Positions 45,969 through 57,377 of a stretch of 64,000 bases of DNA are shown here, piece after piece. The stretch is taken from positions 1,121,648 through 1,185,647 of the forward strand of contig NW_006763144.1 in the NCBI RefSeq assembly GCF_000264905.1. Reading direction: 5' to 3'. The notes under the pieces are model-generated. The model was given only the letters and a program-made list of their open reading frames with translations, was not told the origin of the DNA and did not search any database. This DNA is from Stereum hirsutum FP-91666 SS1 (lineage: Eukaryota > Basidiomycota > Agaricomycetes > Russulales > Stereaceae). The translations under genes and the position numbers were made by a program. Positions within the stretch are counted from its first letter, which is position 1, and every line of letters starts with the position of its first letter.

Positions 45969-46318
45969 GTATGCAGCAGTGCGTCCTGAATAGTCTGTGT
46001 ATGGAGTCGTCCCAACCGAAAGCCAAATATATACACACATATAACGATCTAAAAACGGAGAAGTAATACCGCGAGTCTAAACACCCACCAGCCGTAGAAT
46101 GCAGAAAGAGGGAACCGACCGACCAACCAACCGCCCGTAATGCATAATTACGCCCCCACATGCCATCCATACTCGTACACACTTGCGCCCGAAGAATGAA
46201 ACCTTTGGAAACCAGGCCGGCGTCTAAACCACCACCCCGTATGTTAGCCCTACACTCACTCCCAAGTGACTTTGCCTCAGGAAGGCCTGAAGTTCCTTGC
46301 GCCCGCACCGAAGCAAAA

Positions 46319-49300
46319 TCACGGATCGGAATCGCTCGCCGCCGAACTATCACTCTCGTCGTGACCCCAAACCGCAAACGCCCTCGGATGCATCGTCAAC
46401 GCCTCCGCCTCTTCTTCTTCCTCTTCCTCGACCCTTCTCTGCCTCGACCTTTGCCTCCTCTGGCCCTGGTGACTCTGGTTCTGGCTCTGGTTCTGGGCAT
46501 GGCCACCGGCATGGTTTGCGTGAGAGTGGTCTCCGACCGTCGGCGTCTTCATGTCGTCCCTCGAGAGGTGCGAGTGTCCGTGCGGCAGAGACGCGGCGTT
46601 GTTATTACCGTAGGCGAGAGACGTAGTACTGCTGCTCGAAGAAAGATTACCTGGCGAGACGAACTGAATGTGTCGCGGCGAGATCTTCGGCGGATGAGGA
46701 TGGGGGCCAGCGAATCTAATATCGGTGGTATTCCAGGCGAAAGGAAGACAACGCCAGAGCCAAATATGCAATAAATACAAGCAGGGTCAGTTCCAGCGAA
46801 ACATGCACCCACAGCAGAAGATGACGATGAGGACTGTGCCCTGTAGGTGGTGGAGGAATAAGGGTGGTAGTAACTGAAACCGACCTATCAGGACTATCGA
46901 CCCCCGACCGCAGCCCGCTCTTGCTCCTCGCTGCTAACCTCGACTTCTCTTTCGACACGCCCATCAAGGCCTCAGCTGCTCTCTCCGCCTCTCCTTTCTC
47001 TGCGTCATCCCTTCCCGCATCGTCCCCCTGGAACTGCTCCACCGCCTTCTCCTTCGCTGTCTGAGTCGCAGTGGCGGACGGTTTCTGGAGGTCGATCACC
47101 GCGCTTTCGGGGGAAAGATCGTCTATATCGAACTTCTCCTCCTCCTCTTCCTCATCGTCGTCATCCTCATCATCCTCCTCATCGTCCCCTCCCAGCTCAT
47201 CGTTCGTATCCGGATCATCATCATCGGCAACAGCCTGCCCTTGCGCTTGCGACTGCCCATGTGCATCCGCAAACCCATTCTGCACGACCGGATGCATCGG
47301 GATCGACGACGGCACCTGAGGCCTAGCAGTATGACCCTGCGACTGTGGCTCCTTCCTCCGCTTCGCCGGTCCCTCCTCGACGACGACGAACGACTTCTGC
47401 CGCTCCCGTTCGTTCCATTTGAGAGTGCGGGAGATGGAGTGGAACCAGTCCGTAGATTGCTTGTCGGCGCAGACGGTGGGGAAGGGATATTTCGAGGCGG
47501 TCACTTTGATGTGGTCACCCTCTGTTTTGATTTGATTGATGGATGGATGGACAGAAGAAGGGGATCAAGATCGGTCGGTCAGCATTGTATCAACGGAGAC
47601 GAAAGATGGATGGATGGCCGGGATGGGTCGAAAGATGGACGGGCCGCGAAGAACGGATGAGTTCGATGGATGGGTGGATGGATGGATGGATCGACAACGT
47701 ACGTTTCAACTCCACACGTCCCCGTCCATCAAACGATGCCCAAGCCGTGCTCCTCGAATTAAAAGGCACGCAAATACGGACCTCCATGCTGTCAGGCAGG
47801 AGCATAGGTCTGAACGACAATGTGTGCGGACAGATAGGCGTGATGAGGATCGCTGGGATCTCTGGATGGACGAGCGATCCGCCGGCCGAAGCCTGGACAT
47901 CATATTGTCAGTAAGAATAGAGGGCGAGAGAAGAGGGGTCACTCACAGAGTATGCGGTGGATCCGGTGGGTGTCGATATTGTGAGTCCGTCTCCTTGTAC
48001 GGTCGTCATGTGATGCTCATCGCCTATAGATGTAATGCCATCAGTATTGAGGTAAAATTCAGAGAAAAAATTTGAGTATTCACCAAACAGCTCCAGCATA
48101 CTGACATACGGACTGGGGCCCCTATCCACCACCAAGTCATTAATCACCTCAAAACTCTCCACCGGCCTCGTCGTAAAACACATAATCTCCTTATCCTTCT
48201 GCGCCTTCCCTCCCTCCGGCTTCTCCTTATCATGTCCATACCACCCACTCTCCAACGCCTCCCATCCCCCCTTCTCGATATTCCTCATCATGATCTCCCC
48301 CGTATTCGCCTTCTTCACCGCCTTGCGCTTTCCCTTCCCGGCGCGGAGGAGCTCTTCGGCCGGGACGGCGCGATAGACGGTGCATGTGAATCGCATCCGG
48401 AGGTTGACGCGGATCCCGGACTCGAGCGCGCTGTCCATGACGGCTTGATGGTCCGCGAAGTCAAAGTTGGTGAGGAAACCGAGGGAGCCGAGGGCGAAGG
48501 GGAGGACTGGAGGGACGATGCGTTGGAAGAGCCATGATGTGAAGAGAACGGTTCCGTCGCCACCGAGCTGTGATACGCCACAAAATAAAAATACAAGAAA
48601 TGATGAGTAAGAAAATTCAGAACGTGGCCCATTATTCGCCACCCAAGTTGAAGTGTAGCTCGAGGCCAGAATGGACACGATCGGGTTTAGCGCCTAGCGC
48701 AGTCAGAGCCCGACCCCGACCCACTCTCGTATTACTCGGATGCCGAAAGGAGATGAACGGTACGATGTGGATGGGCACTCACGGTGACCACGAAATCGAA
48801 GAGATGTGGGCTTCGACTACACATGTCTGCGGTCCAATACCTAAGCTGTCCATTCTCGTTCGACGCTGTACTCTCGTCCGTCGAATTGGACGCGAGCGAG
48901 GTGCTGCTGGAAGACCTCCTCCTCGGATGAGGGAAGAAGAGCTCGGGATGGTCGCGCTCGATCCCTGCGGCGTCGAACCTTCGCGAAGTACGAAGCTGGT
49001 GGTCGACGTAACTGAACAGGCAGCCATCGTCAGGTCAGGCCTGAATGAAGCAGCAAGCAGGAGTGCGAAGTTACGCACACGACAAGCCCACGGCCTCCGT
49101 AGCGGGGTTTAGTCATGAGGTAGAGGGCGAGCTCGCGCGTGAGCTGGATGAGCCTGTTGTCGCGGGCCTTTGTGACGATGAGAACGTTTTGAATGTGCGA
49201 CTTGATGCGTGCTCGACCTTTGTACGAGCGATTGTGGGCGTAAATAAGTAGCTAGATTAGAAATCAGTGAAGAAAGACATACCAAGCTGTTTGCTCATTT

Positions 49301-50126
49301 CGCGAACGCCAACGGCGGTCTCTGCAAGTTGTCTAGTGAGACTACCGCCATCCTCCTCATACTCCTCCTCAAAGTCAATCTCATTGTCGACAGCATAGTC
49401 GGACATTGGTTGTTCATTGTAAGGCAGGGGGAGGATCTTGCCGTTATCGAGCTTGCGATAACGACGGTGTCGATTTGGCTGAGGCTGGCCGCCAGAAGAG
49501 CCGGAAGAGCTACCTCCTGAGGGAGATTGAGATTGGAGTGAAGGCGCGACACCGACATCGGGTGGTGAGGGGCCATTGCCCTGCTTAAGCCAGTCCGAGA
49601 AAGATGCTCCCTTGTCGAGGTGGGAGTGCACAAAGCAAGGCGAATGTACCACTGCAGAATCGACGTGCGGCGTACGCAGCTGCTGGGTCCGAGAGCTGTC
49701 TGAGTCGGACGGTTGTGAGTTCTGGGGGATGGGGATGGGTGGTTGAGAATGTGAGTTCATCGAGACGACTGTGGGCGGGGCGGATCTGTTTCCGTTGAGG
49801 AGGGACGAAGACGATGAAGCGGCAGATGTCGCGCCTGGCTTCAAGCTCTGATATATTGCCTTTGGCGTCGTCGACCTCGCCGTCTGCTGGTGGCCTGCAC
49901 CGTTTCCGTTTATGTTCATGTGTGCAGGCGAGGGAGAGTCCTGGTCATCGAGGACGATGTCGGGGTTCCAGCTCTGGGTGGCGTGGTGGATGCTGAGGTT
50001 GGAAGGCCTGGTGCTGTTCCGTCGCGAGAGCGAGGGCTGGATGGTCTCCGGGTGGACCATCGGACTCGTTGGCGGGGTCGAGAACATGGGCGTCGCGGGC
50101 GAGTCGATTGTGGTTGGGCCGGACAT
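46319..50126 (-). CDS. NADK: NAD kinase (ATP-NAD kinase) with long disordered extensions
   Basis: Phosphorylates NAD to NADP. The N-terminal 250 residues are disordered ([20 protein letters not shown], Ser/Pro/Gln-rich). The catalytic part begins near [18 protein letters not shown], then [20 protein letters not shown] and LVVYVDHQLR. The diagnostic [14 protein letters not shown] follows, then [16 protein letters not shown]. The second diagnostic motif is [10 protein letters not shown], continuing after an intron as [20 protein letters not shown]. Next are [20 protein letters not shown] and [20 protein letters not shown]. After the domain comes a C-terminal tail of over 250 residues with an unbroken acidic run, a small basic patch (RRQRSRQRR) and a second acidic run. 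An insert between [20 protein letters not shown] and the next core strand is also fungal. All catalytic motifs are present. Confidence 0.93.
47527..47695. repeat. GATG/GGAT-type microsatellite inside a NADK intron
   Basis: Imperfect arrays of GGAT (for example GATGGATGGATGG) at about 47535-47555, 47604-47617 and 47668-47690 lie between the exon ending ELK and the exon starting [10 protein letters not shown]. On the minus strand they read CCATCCAT. The intron is about 190 nt, longer than most here. Confidence 0.8.
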
Positions 50127-51555
50127 GGTGGGTACTGGTGGGTATTGTAAGTGCTGGTCGCTGTTGCAGGTGTTGCTCTATTTGTATGGCTCTATGTTCA
50201 ATCTGATTCTAGGAACGACAGGCGACGGTGATGGAGAGAAGATGGAGAACAGTCGCCATGCCAGCTCACGTCGCCGCGAACGAAACTCATCAACGTCCGG
50301 ATCGTTAACGGCCATCGCCTTCAGAATCATATCTCATTGGCTTTCCGATGTCCAATCACCAACGTGTCCTCGACCGCCATCACTCTGTTCCTTAATCTTA
50401 CTGAACCAGCTCTTGCACCTTCGGCATTTTTCTCACTGCGAATACGTTCGTCTCGACCTTATTAATACCACCGGCTTTCGTTCATGCCAACAGGCTACCA
50501 ACTTCTGGCTACTGATAGTCGCCGGCCTCTCACGCGCTCTCGCCATCCGGCCAATCTAAACCCTTCGGCCCAATGGGTACCTATCCTTCATCTCAGAAGA
50601 GTGTGCACCATTGGTCGAGTACAGTAACTCTGCGTATTTTCTATGGATCCATCTCCATGGTATATCGAAGTCATTCCTCCCGTCTTCAAGCAACGGTAGC
50701 TCGTCGATTATGATAGATACGTCTCTCTACGACCATTGCTCTTATTCGCGGTTCAACGTTCAACGTCCAACCTGAGCCTGGGCCACACGAGGACACCCTT
50801 CTGGTGGCGTCCGGCGACTGCCGAACAGGTTCCTGCACTCGAAAATACTGTCTGTCTCTGTCTGTTCTCGCGCGATTCGTTGATGTCTGCCTGAGGGCAT
50901 CGAACTTCACATCACGATCAAGTGGATCAACATCTTGGGAACCTATAGGTATTTTCTTTGCCTATCTTTGCGTTAGGAAATCTTGTTCCACGAACTATCC
51001 CCGCGAACTGTGACACGGCATGCTCCCAGTTATGTGGTTCAGACTCAGGGCTACGCCTCCTAGGGACCGTATAAATCCCTTTTGCCCATCTCGCGCTTCG
51101 CAAATTATGCTTTCCAGGGTTTTTTTTTAGTGGATAAACGCATTAACGCTGCACAATGCCATAGCGCCATACCGTCTGCATGCCCCCCTGGTGTTCGGTT
51201 CGTCATTGTAATTTTTTTAACGATTCGCGAACCGCTGTTCACTGACATTTATGTTCTCTTCGTCGGCATATGCAGATTCCATTGCCTCGAGAGCCTAGCT
51301 CTGGTCGGTTATCTAGTAAACTGTACTTACAGATCTACACGGTCAAGTCGGGCGCGGACGGCCCAACATTGCGCAAATATGTGGGTACCATTTTTCTTTC
51401 TTTCTATCGACATACCGGCGCACACTTTCTTTCTTGCACCGCAGCTCCGCTGATTGCTTATGAAACCATACTCGCAAATCTACATCAGACCCTCCTCGAC
51501 CCAGTCCCTCGTCGGCCTCTTGGCCTCTTCATAAATGTACTGGCTGACGACCACA

Positions 51556-52080
51556 TTATTTTCCGGTCACCCCAGCCAGAATCATGCCAGGATTCACAGA
51601 GCGAGCCTTTGCGCCGGCTGGCAGTGATCTCCCTTTCAGTCCTTGCTGGTCGCGTCTTCCCTTTCGGGCCTCATTCGTGACGTTGCCAGATTCAAACATG
51701 ACATATATGCGGTCAGCTCCTACATTCAACGCCTCAGATGCTGGGATATCAGGATGAGGATCATTTGACCCGGGCACGATAATCATGGGTGCCACATTTC
51801 CGAGATTACCAGCGCTACGCATTATCACTTTCATCTGCGCAAACACAGGTACGCTTTCGAGCGTGGCTTGCGTTGTTGCAGGTCCTTTCAGGGTCATTTT
51901 GTTTGCCACAATAGCTTTCCCGATGTGCAGACGTATAGACCGTCCCTGTTCCAATGCATAGTTGGTTTTTATCTGACACAAATTCGATTCGATCCTCTCC
52001 ACGCACCCGTCTCTCCCAGTCGCTATACTTGGGCGCTGCTTGACTCCAATATTATACCCAAAATCTTTCGAGGATAACAA
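51556..52080 (-). CDS. Unrecognised 174-codon open frame
   Basis: A single uninterrupted frame starting MLSSKDFGYNIGVKQRPSIA, with VPVFAQMKVIMRSAGNLGNV in the middle and ending GMILAGVTGK. It is longer than other frames in this interval and has no introns, unlike its neighbours. I cannot place it in a family. It could be a gene, a fragment of an old mobile-element protein, or chance. Confidence 0.25.
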   Translation of the reverse strand: MLSSKDFGYNIGVKQRPSIATGRDGCVERIESNLCQIKTNYALEQGRSIRLHIGKAIVANKMTLKGPATTQATLESVPVFAQMKVIMRSAGNLGNVAPMIIVPGSNDPHPDIPASEALNVGADRIYVMFESGNVTNEARKGRRDQQGLKGRSLPAGAKARSVNPGMILAGVTGK

Positions 52081-52521
52081 CTGGGCGACACGGATGATAC
52101 ATGACGCAATGGAGTATGCTCTTGCAGGTCATTCTGGCTCTGGAGTCTTGGCAGTCGATGGCTAGTCCTAGTTGGAGCGCAATCGTACCCGCGTCAGTCG
52201 CCCTTTCACGCCTGTAATCTTCCCACGATTGCGTTCATTGAGGCGAGCGTATGCCACTCCGTTATGCTTATAGCAGTTCAATTCTCACAGAAGAGGAACA
52301 ACGGGATACTCAGCTGCTTATCCTGTTTACGGCGTTGCGCGCATCTGAATGGGCCACATTCAACCTGCACTGCTGACCCCCAATCTACCCCGCGCCACGC
52401 TCACGCGCCCCACAGTCGGGAGCTCAGCCCCGACGAACATGTGGAGGTTGAACTACCCCGCGTCACCACCGTCATCGCGCCCTATGACGTTGCTCCTAAC
52501 TGACGCGTTCGGGCGCGTCGG

Positions 52522-52558
52522 CCAATTATTATTTATGCGCTGTGTTCCTCGTATAAAG
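52522..52558 (+). promoter_or_regulatory. HSP12 core promoter (CCAAT and TATA)
   Basis: CCAAT at 52522-52526 and TATAAAG at 52552-52558 lie 139 and 109 bp upstream of the ATG at 52661. A CA-rich leader (CCACACAACCACAC) follows, typical of strongly expressed fungal genes. Confidence 0.6.
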
Positions 52559-52660
52559 AGCAAGGTCGAGAACACTGGAATTCTCCATTAACTCTCTCCT
52601 CCAAACAACCACACAACCACACTTCTTACCCACCCACCCAACCAACTTTTATCAATCAAC

Positions 52661-53152
52661 ATGTCCGACACCGGCAGGCAATCTTTCACCGACAAGGCTG
52701 GGTCCGCCCTCAAGCCCGACTCCCAGAAGGTCAGTCAATTGACATTCACCCATCTTGTCATCGTTCGCCACAAGATTTCCGCTGACATTTGCTTTTGATT
52801 CTGTCTAGTCCACCACCGAGCAGTTCGGTGACTCCGTGAAGGGCACTGGTGACTCCCTTGCCTCGAGCGCCCAGCCCCAGGTTTGTGCCATTTGTTTTTG
52901 ACGGGTATATTATTCCGACTGATCGTGTTCATTTTATTTTTGCTCTCTTACAGGGTGAGAAGTCGACCTCGCAGAAGGCTGGCGACACCTTCTCCGGCAA
53001 CTCTAACGAGAACGACGTGAGTCTTTGCTTCATCGACACACTCCATCTCGAACCTCATCCTATATTTTGTTACCTCGAATGCTCACCCCCTTTTTCTACA
53101 GCAATCCATGCTTGACAAGACCAAGAACGCTCTCGGCATGGGCGAGAAATAG
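52661..53152 (+). CDS. HSP12: Hsp9/Hsp12-family heat shock protein
   Basis: Small, very hydrophilic protein that folds on membranes and protects cells under heat, osmotic and desiccation stress. Four exons give MSDTGRQSFTDKAGSALKPD, STTEQFGDSVKGTGDSLASS, GEKSTSQKAGDTFSGNS and a last exon SMLDKTKNALGMGEK; total 84 residues. The N-terminal block MSDTGRQSFTDKAxxALKPDSQK is the family signature. Lys/Ser/Gly/Gln-rich composition and 11-residue-like periodicity agree with Hsp12. Start and length match the family. The strong core promoter upstream suggests inducible, high expression. With the Con-6 gene at 11 kb it is the second small stress protein of the window. Confidence 0.95.
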
Positions 53153-54565
53153 ATGCGCCCTTAGTCTAGCCATCATCGCATGTCTTACTTGCTCGTTGCA
53201 TACCATTCACGACTCCCATCACGTCCCGTTGTAACATACACCGCCATATGAATGAGGGAAACTGTATTAGCATGTATTGTCAGGAGGAATAGCTGCTTGT
53301 TCGAATGTATATTGTAATTCACGGCTTGATTTTTTCAAAGGCATCTCAGCGATACCTCGTCTGTATCGTGTGATTGACTGGTTCTGCGATTAGTGCGATT
53401 ATATAAACTTCAGCCTTTAGAGTACGGTCCGCACTAAATCGGGCTATTGCCTAGTTCTCGGAAGCTAAAACGGGCAAGGGTGTTGTTTGGTTCCGGCCGG
53501 AATCTTTCACTGCCCCCACATCATCGATGGCACATCCGAGAGCGGCTGGAATGTCGCCTCAAACGATCTCGGTGAAGAGAGCCAGTTGTACACGGCCACC
53601 AGGGCGTATATGTAGTGATTTAAACCGTTCGAGCCTCTTCCAGAGCTCTTGGTTCGCTCCATGATTGTCGCTACGTATATGCCCTCAGGCTTTGTATTCG
53701 AGGCAAGTCCCAAATACGCTGGACCAACCGATCACCTACTAGATTCCCTGTAACTCTTCTGTGCTGGTCGATAATCAGCAGCAGTGGCAAGACCTCGATA
53801 TCCTGTCTTAGCAGGTCTTAGCCCATGCCAGCCGTCACCCACCGCTGTCCAGGTCCGGAACTTGGACATACAATTACTGCTAAGACGACGATCAGATCTC
53901 AGGCTCTAGCCTCTGTACTGGCATCTTCGCGGCGCTCAGGGCGATCTCGGTTACCATCCTACTAATATGCTGTTAGTTAGCACGACCCGGCGGCAAGGCA
54001 AGTGTCGAGCTCGGGCTTGTCGACTTCTCGCTGTCGAACGAATCGGAATTCATACCATCTGAGTGGTTCAGAAGCGTCCCGAGCATGATCCGAATCTCTG
54101 GCTCGTCGTTCACGTTAAAGTTCGTTGTTTTCCTTCCGGCGGCGACAAGCTTTCAAGGTGATCGATCTCATGTTGAGGTTCTTGATCGCCATGTGCACGG
54201 TGACCTCGACGTGTGTTCTAGTGGATGCCTGTCGTCCATACCTCAGCTGGGACAAGTGCTCCGTAGTTCGATCGTCTCTGCTGAAGAGATCGTCGTGTAG
54301 CTCTCAAGACGACACACCGGATAAAATGACCAAGGGATAAAATACACCAATATGACGATCAAGGAGGCAGCTATAATACACACGTCCAGAGTCCCAGAAA
54401 ATCTGAACACCCGGCCCGACGGACTAAAAGGAAAAGCATAGTGGCCAAAGAAAGAAAGAAAAAGAAGGAAAGAAATCAGACCGCAAACGGCGGGCCGACA
54501 CCCACATGTGCATCCAAAAGAACCGTCTAATCTTCAATCATAGAAGTCTCATCCTCCAAGCCTCA
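53153..54565. other. Intergenic region with possible gene remnant
   Basis: Holds the HSP12 3' end, a minus-strand frame of 68 codons (53507-53713) that is not recognised, and exon-like pieces at 53892-54138, listed separately. A purine-rich run (AAAGAAAGAAAGAAAAAG) lies near 54448-54465, close to the 3' end of the WOPR gene. Confidence 0.45.
53892..54138 (-). pseudogene. Exon-like fragments of an unknown gene
   Basis: Two minus-strand segments join well. LVAAGRKTTNFNVNDEPEIR with IMLGTLLNHSDG (about 54060-54138) ends at a GTATGA donor. After an acceptor ending TTAGTAG, MVTEIALSAAKMPVQRLEPE runs to a TGA at 53892-53894. The joined peptide reads like real protein, but no start codon or convincing upstream exon was found. 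A third piece (HDDLFSRDDRTTEHLSQL) may lie upstream. It is either the 3' end of an uncharacterised gene or a remnant. Confidence 0.28.
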
Positions 54566-56337
54566 TTACTGACGCCCCGACCATTCATCAGCGCTCTGGT
54601 AGTACTGGCCCGTCCCTTGAAGCGCCTCGTTGTAAGCGGAGTATGAACTCGTGCTCGTGCCGTGTCGTTGCGGCGGGGGAGCCCACACCGCCTGCGACTG
54701 AGTGGTACGGTAGGCGTCTACACCTGGAGCTCTGTAGTCGTCGCGAGAGTGAGGCGCATCGTAGCCCACTGACGTATAGCGGGAGGAGGAGCCCGAGTCG
54801 GTGCCTATGCGGATGGGTTGATACGAGGATTGTTGGTGGCCTTGGTCGTGCTGAGCTTCGAGGTAGACGAAGCCGGGTTGGAGATCGTCTGCATGGGTGG
54901 ACTGCTGCGCTAGGAGGGAGGGTGTGTGACGTGACGGCCTCTCAATGGCGTAGTCGGGGTTTTGCTGGGCTGAGGCGTAATGAGATAGAGTCGAAGACCG
55001 ACGACGATGCGAAGATGAGTTCGACGTGGGCTGATGAGACGGCCAGTCGGAACGGTCGTCCCGGGCAGCTGCGAGGCCCGATGGGTTTCGGTTGTAGGTC
55101 GGTGGAGAGCGCTGAAGAGTCAGAGCGTGAGAGGCGTCGACGGCGTGGGGACGATCTCGGTTTGAGGACCCTGTTTGCGGGGAAGATGATGACCGCGAGG
55201 GATCGTTCCTGTTCTCCATGACTGTTTCTTCATCGTCGTGGCTGGGCATGAAGGGGTCAGCGAGAGATAGAATGCGCAGGATGGCGCCACTCACATAGTC
55301 GCCATATTGTTTGGGCCCATACTGATACGGGGAGGATGCCTAAACTTCGTTTGGTGGACCGTACTGAGCGGAATGATTACGGATGCGATATCGCGCCTGG
55401 AATAGCAGGGCCTCTGGAGGTGTCCGCTCTGGATGTCCTCCTCCCTGAAATATGAGATGACATGGCTGTCTGCGTTGTCGACCTTGATGGTGATGGTCTG
55501 GCCGATATGTTCATCGGATGAAAATGAGTTCATATGAAGAGCGAGAGAACCAGCGCGCACCCTCTTTATCAGACTATCGTACGTGAACATGTCAGACGGG
55601 GTTATTGCTCCGCAAAGAAAAGGAGACTCTCACCCTCCAGGCTTGATCTGTCCCACCTCGTTCCTGACATGAGGGGAAGATGAAACTTCTGTAGTGGAAG
55701 TCAGACTGCCACTGGCCATGGATGCTCGGTAACTGTTCCTTTCTATCGGGGATGTAACCTCGCGATATGACAGGAAATTGCCGTCTTGGATTCGAAGCGT
55801 CAGTATGGACGCGAATAGCAAACACCCAGTGACCGAACGGTGCCTACCTATCCGACTGGGAGTCCATGCTAATCCTTCAGTCCACCGATGTATCCCGCAC
55901 TCTTCCGTGCAAAATACGAACACGGAACCTACAACCATGTATCGGCATCAGATTTAAGGGCAGAGTTAAAACAACATTAGCATATACGGGGGCTATTAGT
56001 GACGCACCACTATGAATCATCGACCGTCGCTCTGCATCATTTAGTCGTCGAGTAATCCTGGGAAGATACCCAGCCCTTCAAGACACTTCAGTCAGAGGCT
56101 AAAGCTTGATAGGCTACGAGAATGAGCAGACCTGGCCGCTATCACCAGGCGGAGAGCATCTACGGTGGTGGCTACATAGCCTATAAAAGGGCGTGGGGTT
56201 CTCTGCTGCTGAGTTGGCGGGGTAGACAACGACTCCATCTGGATTAATATTGTGAATTTCATGGCGCATTCGGCCTCCTTAAGAGTGTCTTGCGACGTCC
56301 GAAATAGCTCGAACAGGTGGAAACCAAACTTTTCCAT
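54566..56337 (-). CDS. WOPR-domain transcription factor (Gti1/Pac2 family)
   Basis: Gti1/Pac2 proteins (Wor1, Ryp1, Sge1, Pac2) are fungal regulators of morphology, development and virulence that bind DNA through a bipartite WOPR domain. WOPRa is seen as RPFIGYVATTVDALRLVIAA, then FPRITRRLNDAERRSMIHS, then GSVFVFCTEECGIHRWTEGL with AWTPSRIG. WOPRb follows over later exons: NFLSYREVTSPIERNSYR, then FTYDSLIKR joined to TITIKVDNADSHVISYFREE and DIQSGHLQRP. The C-terminal 260 residues are Ser/Gln/His-rich and disordered (QQSSYQPIRIGTDSGSSSRY), ending YYQSADEWSGRQ. The longest frame starts at 56337. The inner ATG at 56238 (MESLSTPPTQQQ), just before the domain, is at least as likely. No intact Thr-rich phosphorylation motif typical of Pac2 was noted. 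Confidence 0.87.
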
Positions 56338-57377
56338 GTAGTTCGCTTGTAAGGGTTAGCTGAGCTCTGTGCGGATGTAGTGTATCGGGAATGGAAAGGG
56401 CTTTGCCTTTAGTGTTTTTAATCAAGACGAGGCTTCTCATCACTTGAGCACTTTGAAGTCTGGGCTCCGCGGAAGAAAAGCAAGCATCGACTTATGAAGG
56501 CAACTTTGGCGCGGCGGACTGATTTCCGGATGTGCATCCCGGGGCCGGCTTTTTATGGAAGGGCGAGCTTGAAGAGCTGATATCGCAAGATGAAATAAGC
56601 TAACTCTAGGGTACACGTAAATGAATCTCTATGCTAAATGTGTATAATGCAGAATCCTTACCAGTCAATAGCCTCTCCAAGCATTCAGGAAGTTGTCATC
56701 GTTACTGTAGTGAAAATCATGAAGTCTGTTAGTTGAACAATCCATACGTGAAGGATGCATCTAAGAACGAGAGTTGTACACGCTAGGGACTCCCGCACAC
56801 AGACGTCATTCAGTCTGTAACGCTGGAGACCTACTCTCAAATGGAATCCGTACTGTGCTTTGTTCAAAGAGACGCGAGCAGTAGTGCCAGCGGCCGCCGA
56901 GAGAACGATCTGCTCTCATCGAAAGCTTGTATTAGGCAGAGGCTACTGGAGATTTACTCTCAAATGGAATCCGTACTGTGCTTTGTTCAAAGAGACGCGA
57001 GCAGTAGTGCCAGCGGCCGCCGAGAGAACGATCTGCTCTCATCGAAAGCTTGTATTAGGTAGAGGCTACCAATCGATGAACGCTGATGTCGGGCCGAAAG
57101 GGAGTCGACAGGATGGGTGTGCGACGACTTTTCAGAGCAACGATCGTCCCCAGGAGGAATCGGAGTTTGAGAGCTATTTTGATGCCAGGGATACGCAGAC
57201 ACGAGATATTACGCAGGTACAAAGAAGGACTATGTTAACCAAGTCGAATCAACACATGGTCCTATACATAGACTAGAAGCGAGCATGTTCTACCGTATTC
57301 TCCCGTCAGTGAGGGCCGGCATATAGGGATAATAATGGAACCATGGCCGACGTACCGTCACAAGATAGCCTTAGATC
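56338..57377. other. Divergent/upstream region containing a 123-bp duplication
   Basis: Holds the WOPR gene promoter on the left and the 3' side of the ataxin-3 gene on the right. Apart from the tandem duplication, listed separately, nothing coding is supported. Confidence 0.45.
56823..57068. repeat. Tandem duplication, two copies of 123 bp
   Basis: Positions 56823-56945 and 56946-57068 are nearly identical; I see three substitutions (GACC/GATT near the start and GGCAGAGG/GGTAGAGG near the end). The unit contains a NotI-like GCGGCCGC core. Because 123 is a multiple of three, two plus-strand frames stay open through both copies (one encodes MESVLCFVQRDASSSASGRR twice). Confidence 0.93.

Larger units (their letters stand above)
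50127..52660. other. Long intergenic region, NADK promoter to HSP12 promoter
   Basis: A 2.5-kb interval with conflicting frames on both strands. Besides the minus-strand frame listed separately, a plus-strand pair (51270-51380 with LYLQIYTVKSGADGPTLRKY, then 51446-51680 with LIAYETILANLHQTLLDPV) could be joined by an intron, but is not recognised. No RNA gene or repeat was seen. Confidence 0.4.

Noticed and set aside
47535..47695. GATG repeats as an origin or regulatory array
   Set aside because: They lie inside a spliced NADK intron and look like an ordinary microsatellite.
56823..57276. The 123-bp duplication as coding sequence of a small gene
   Set aside because: Both open frames are explained by unit length; composition is not protein-like and no splice sites or homologous motif support a gene.
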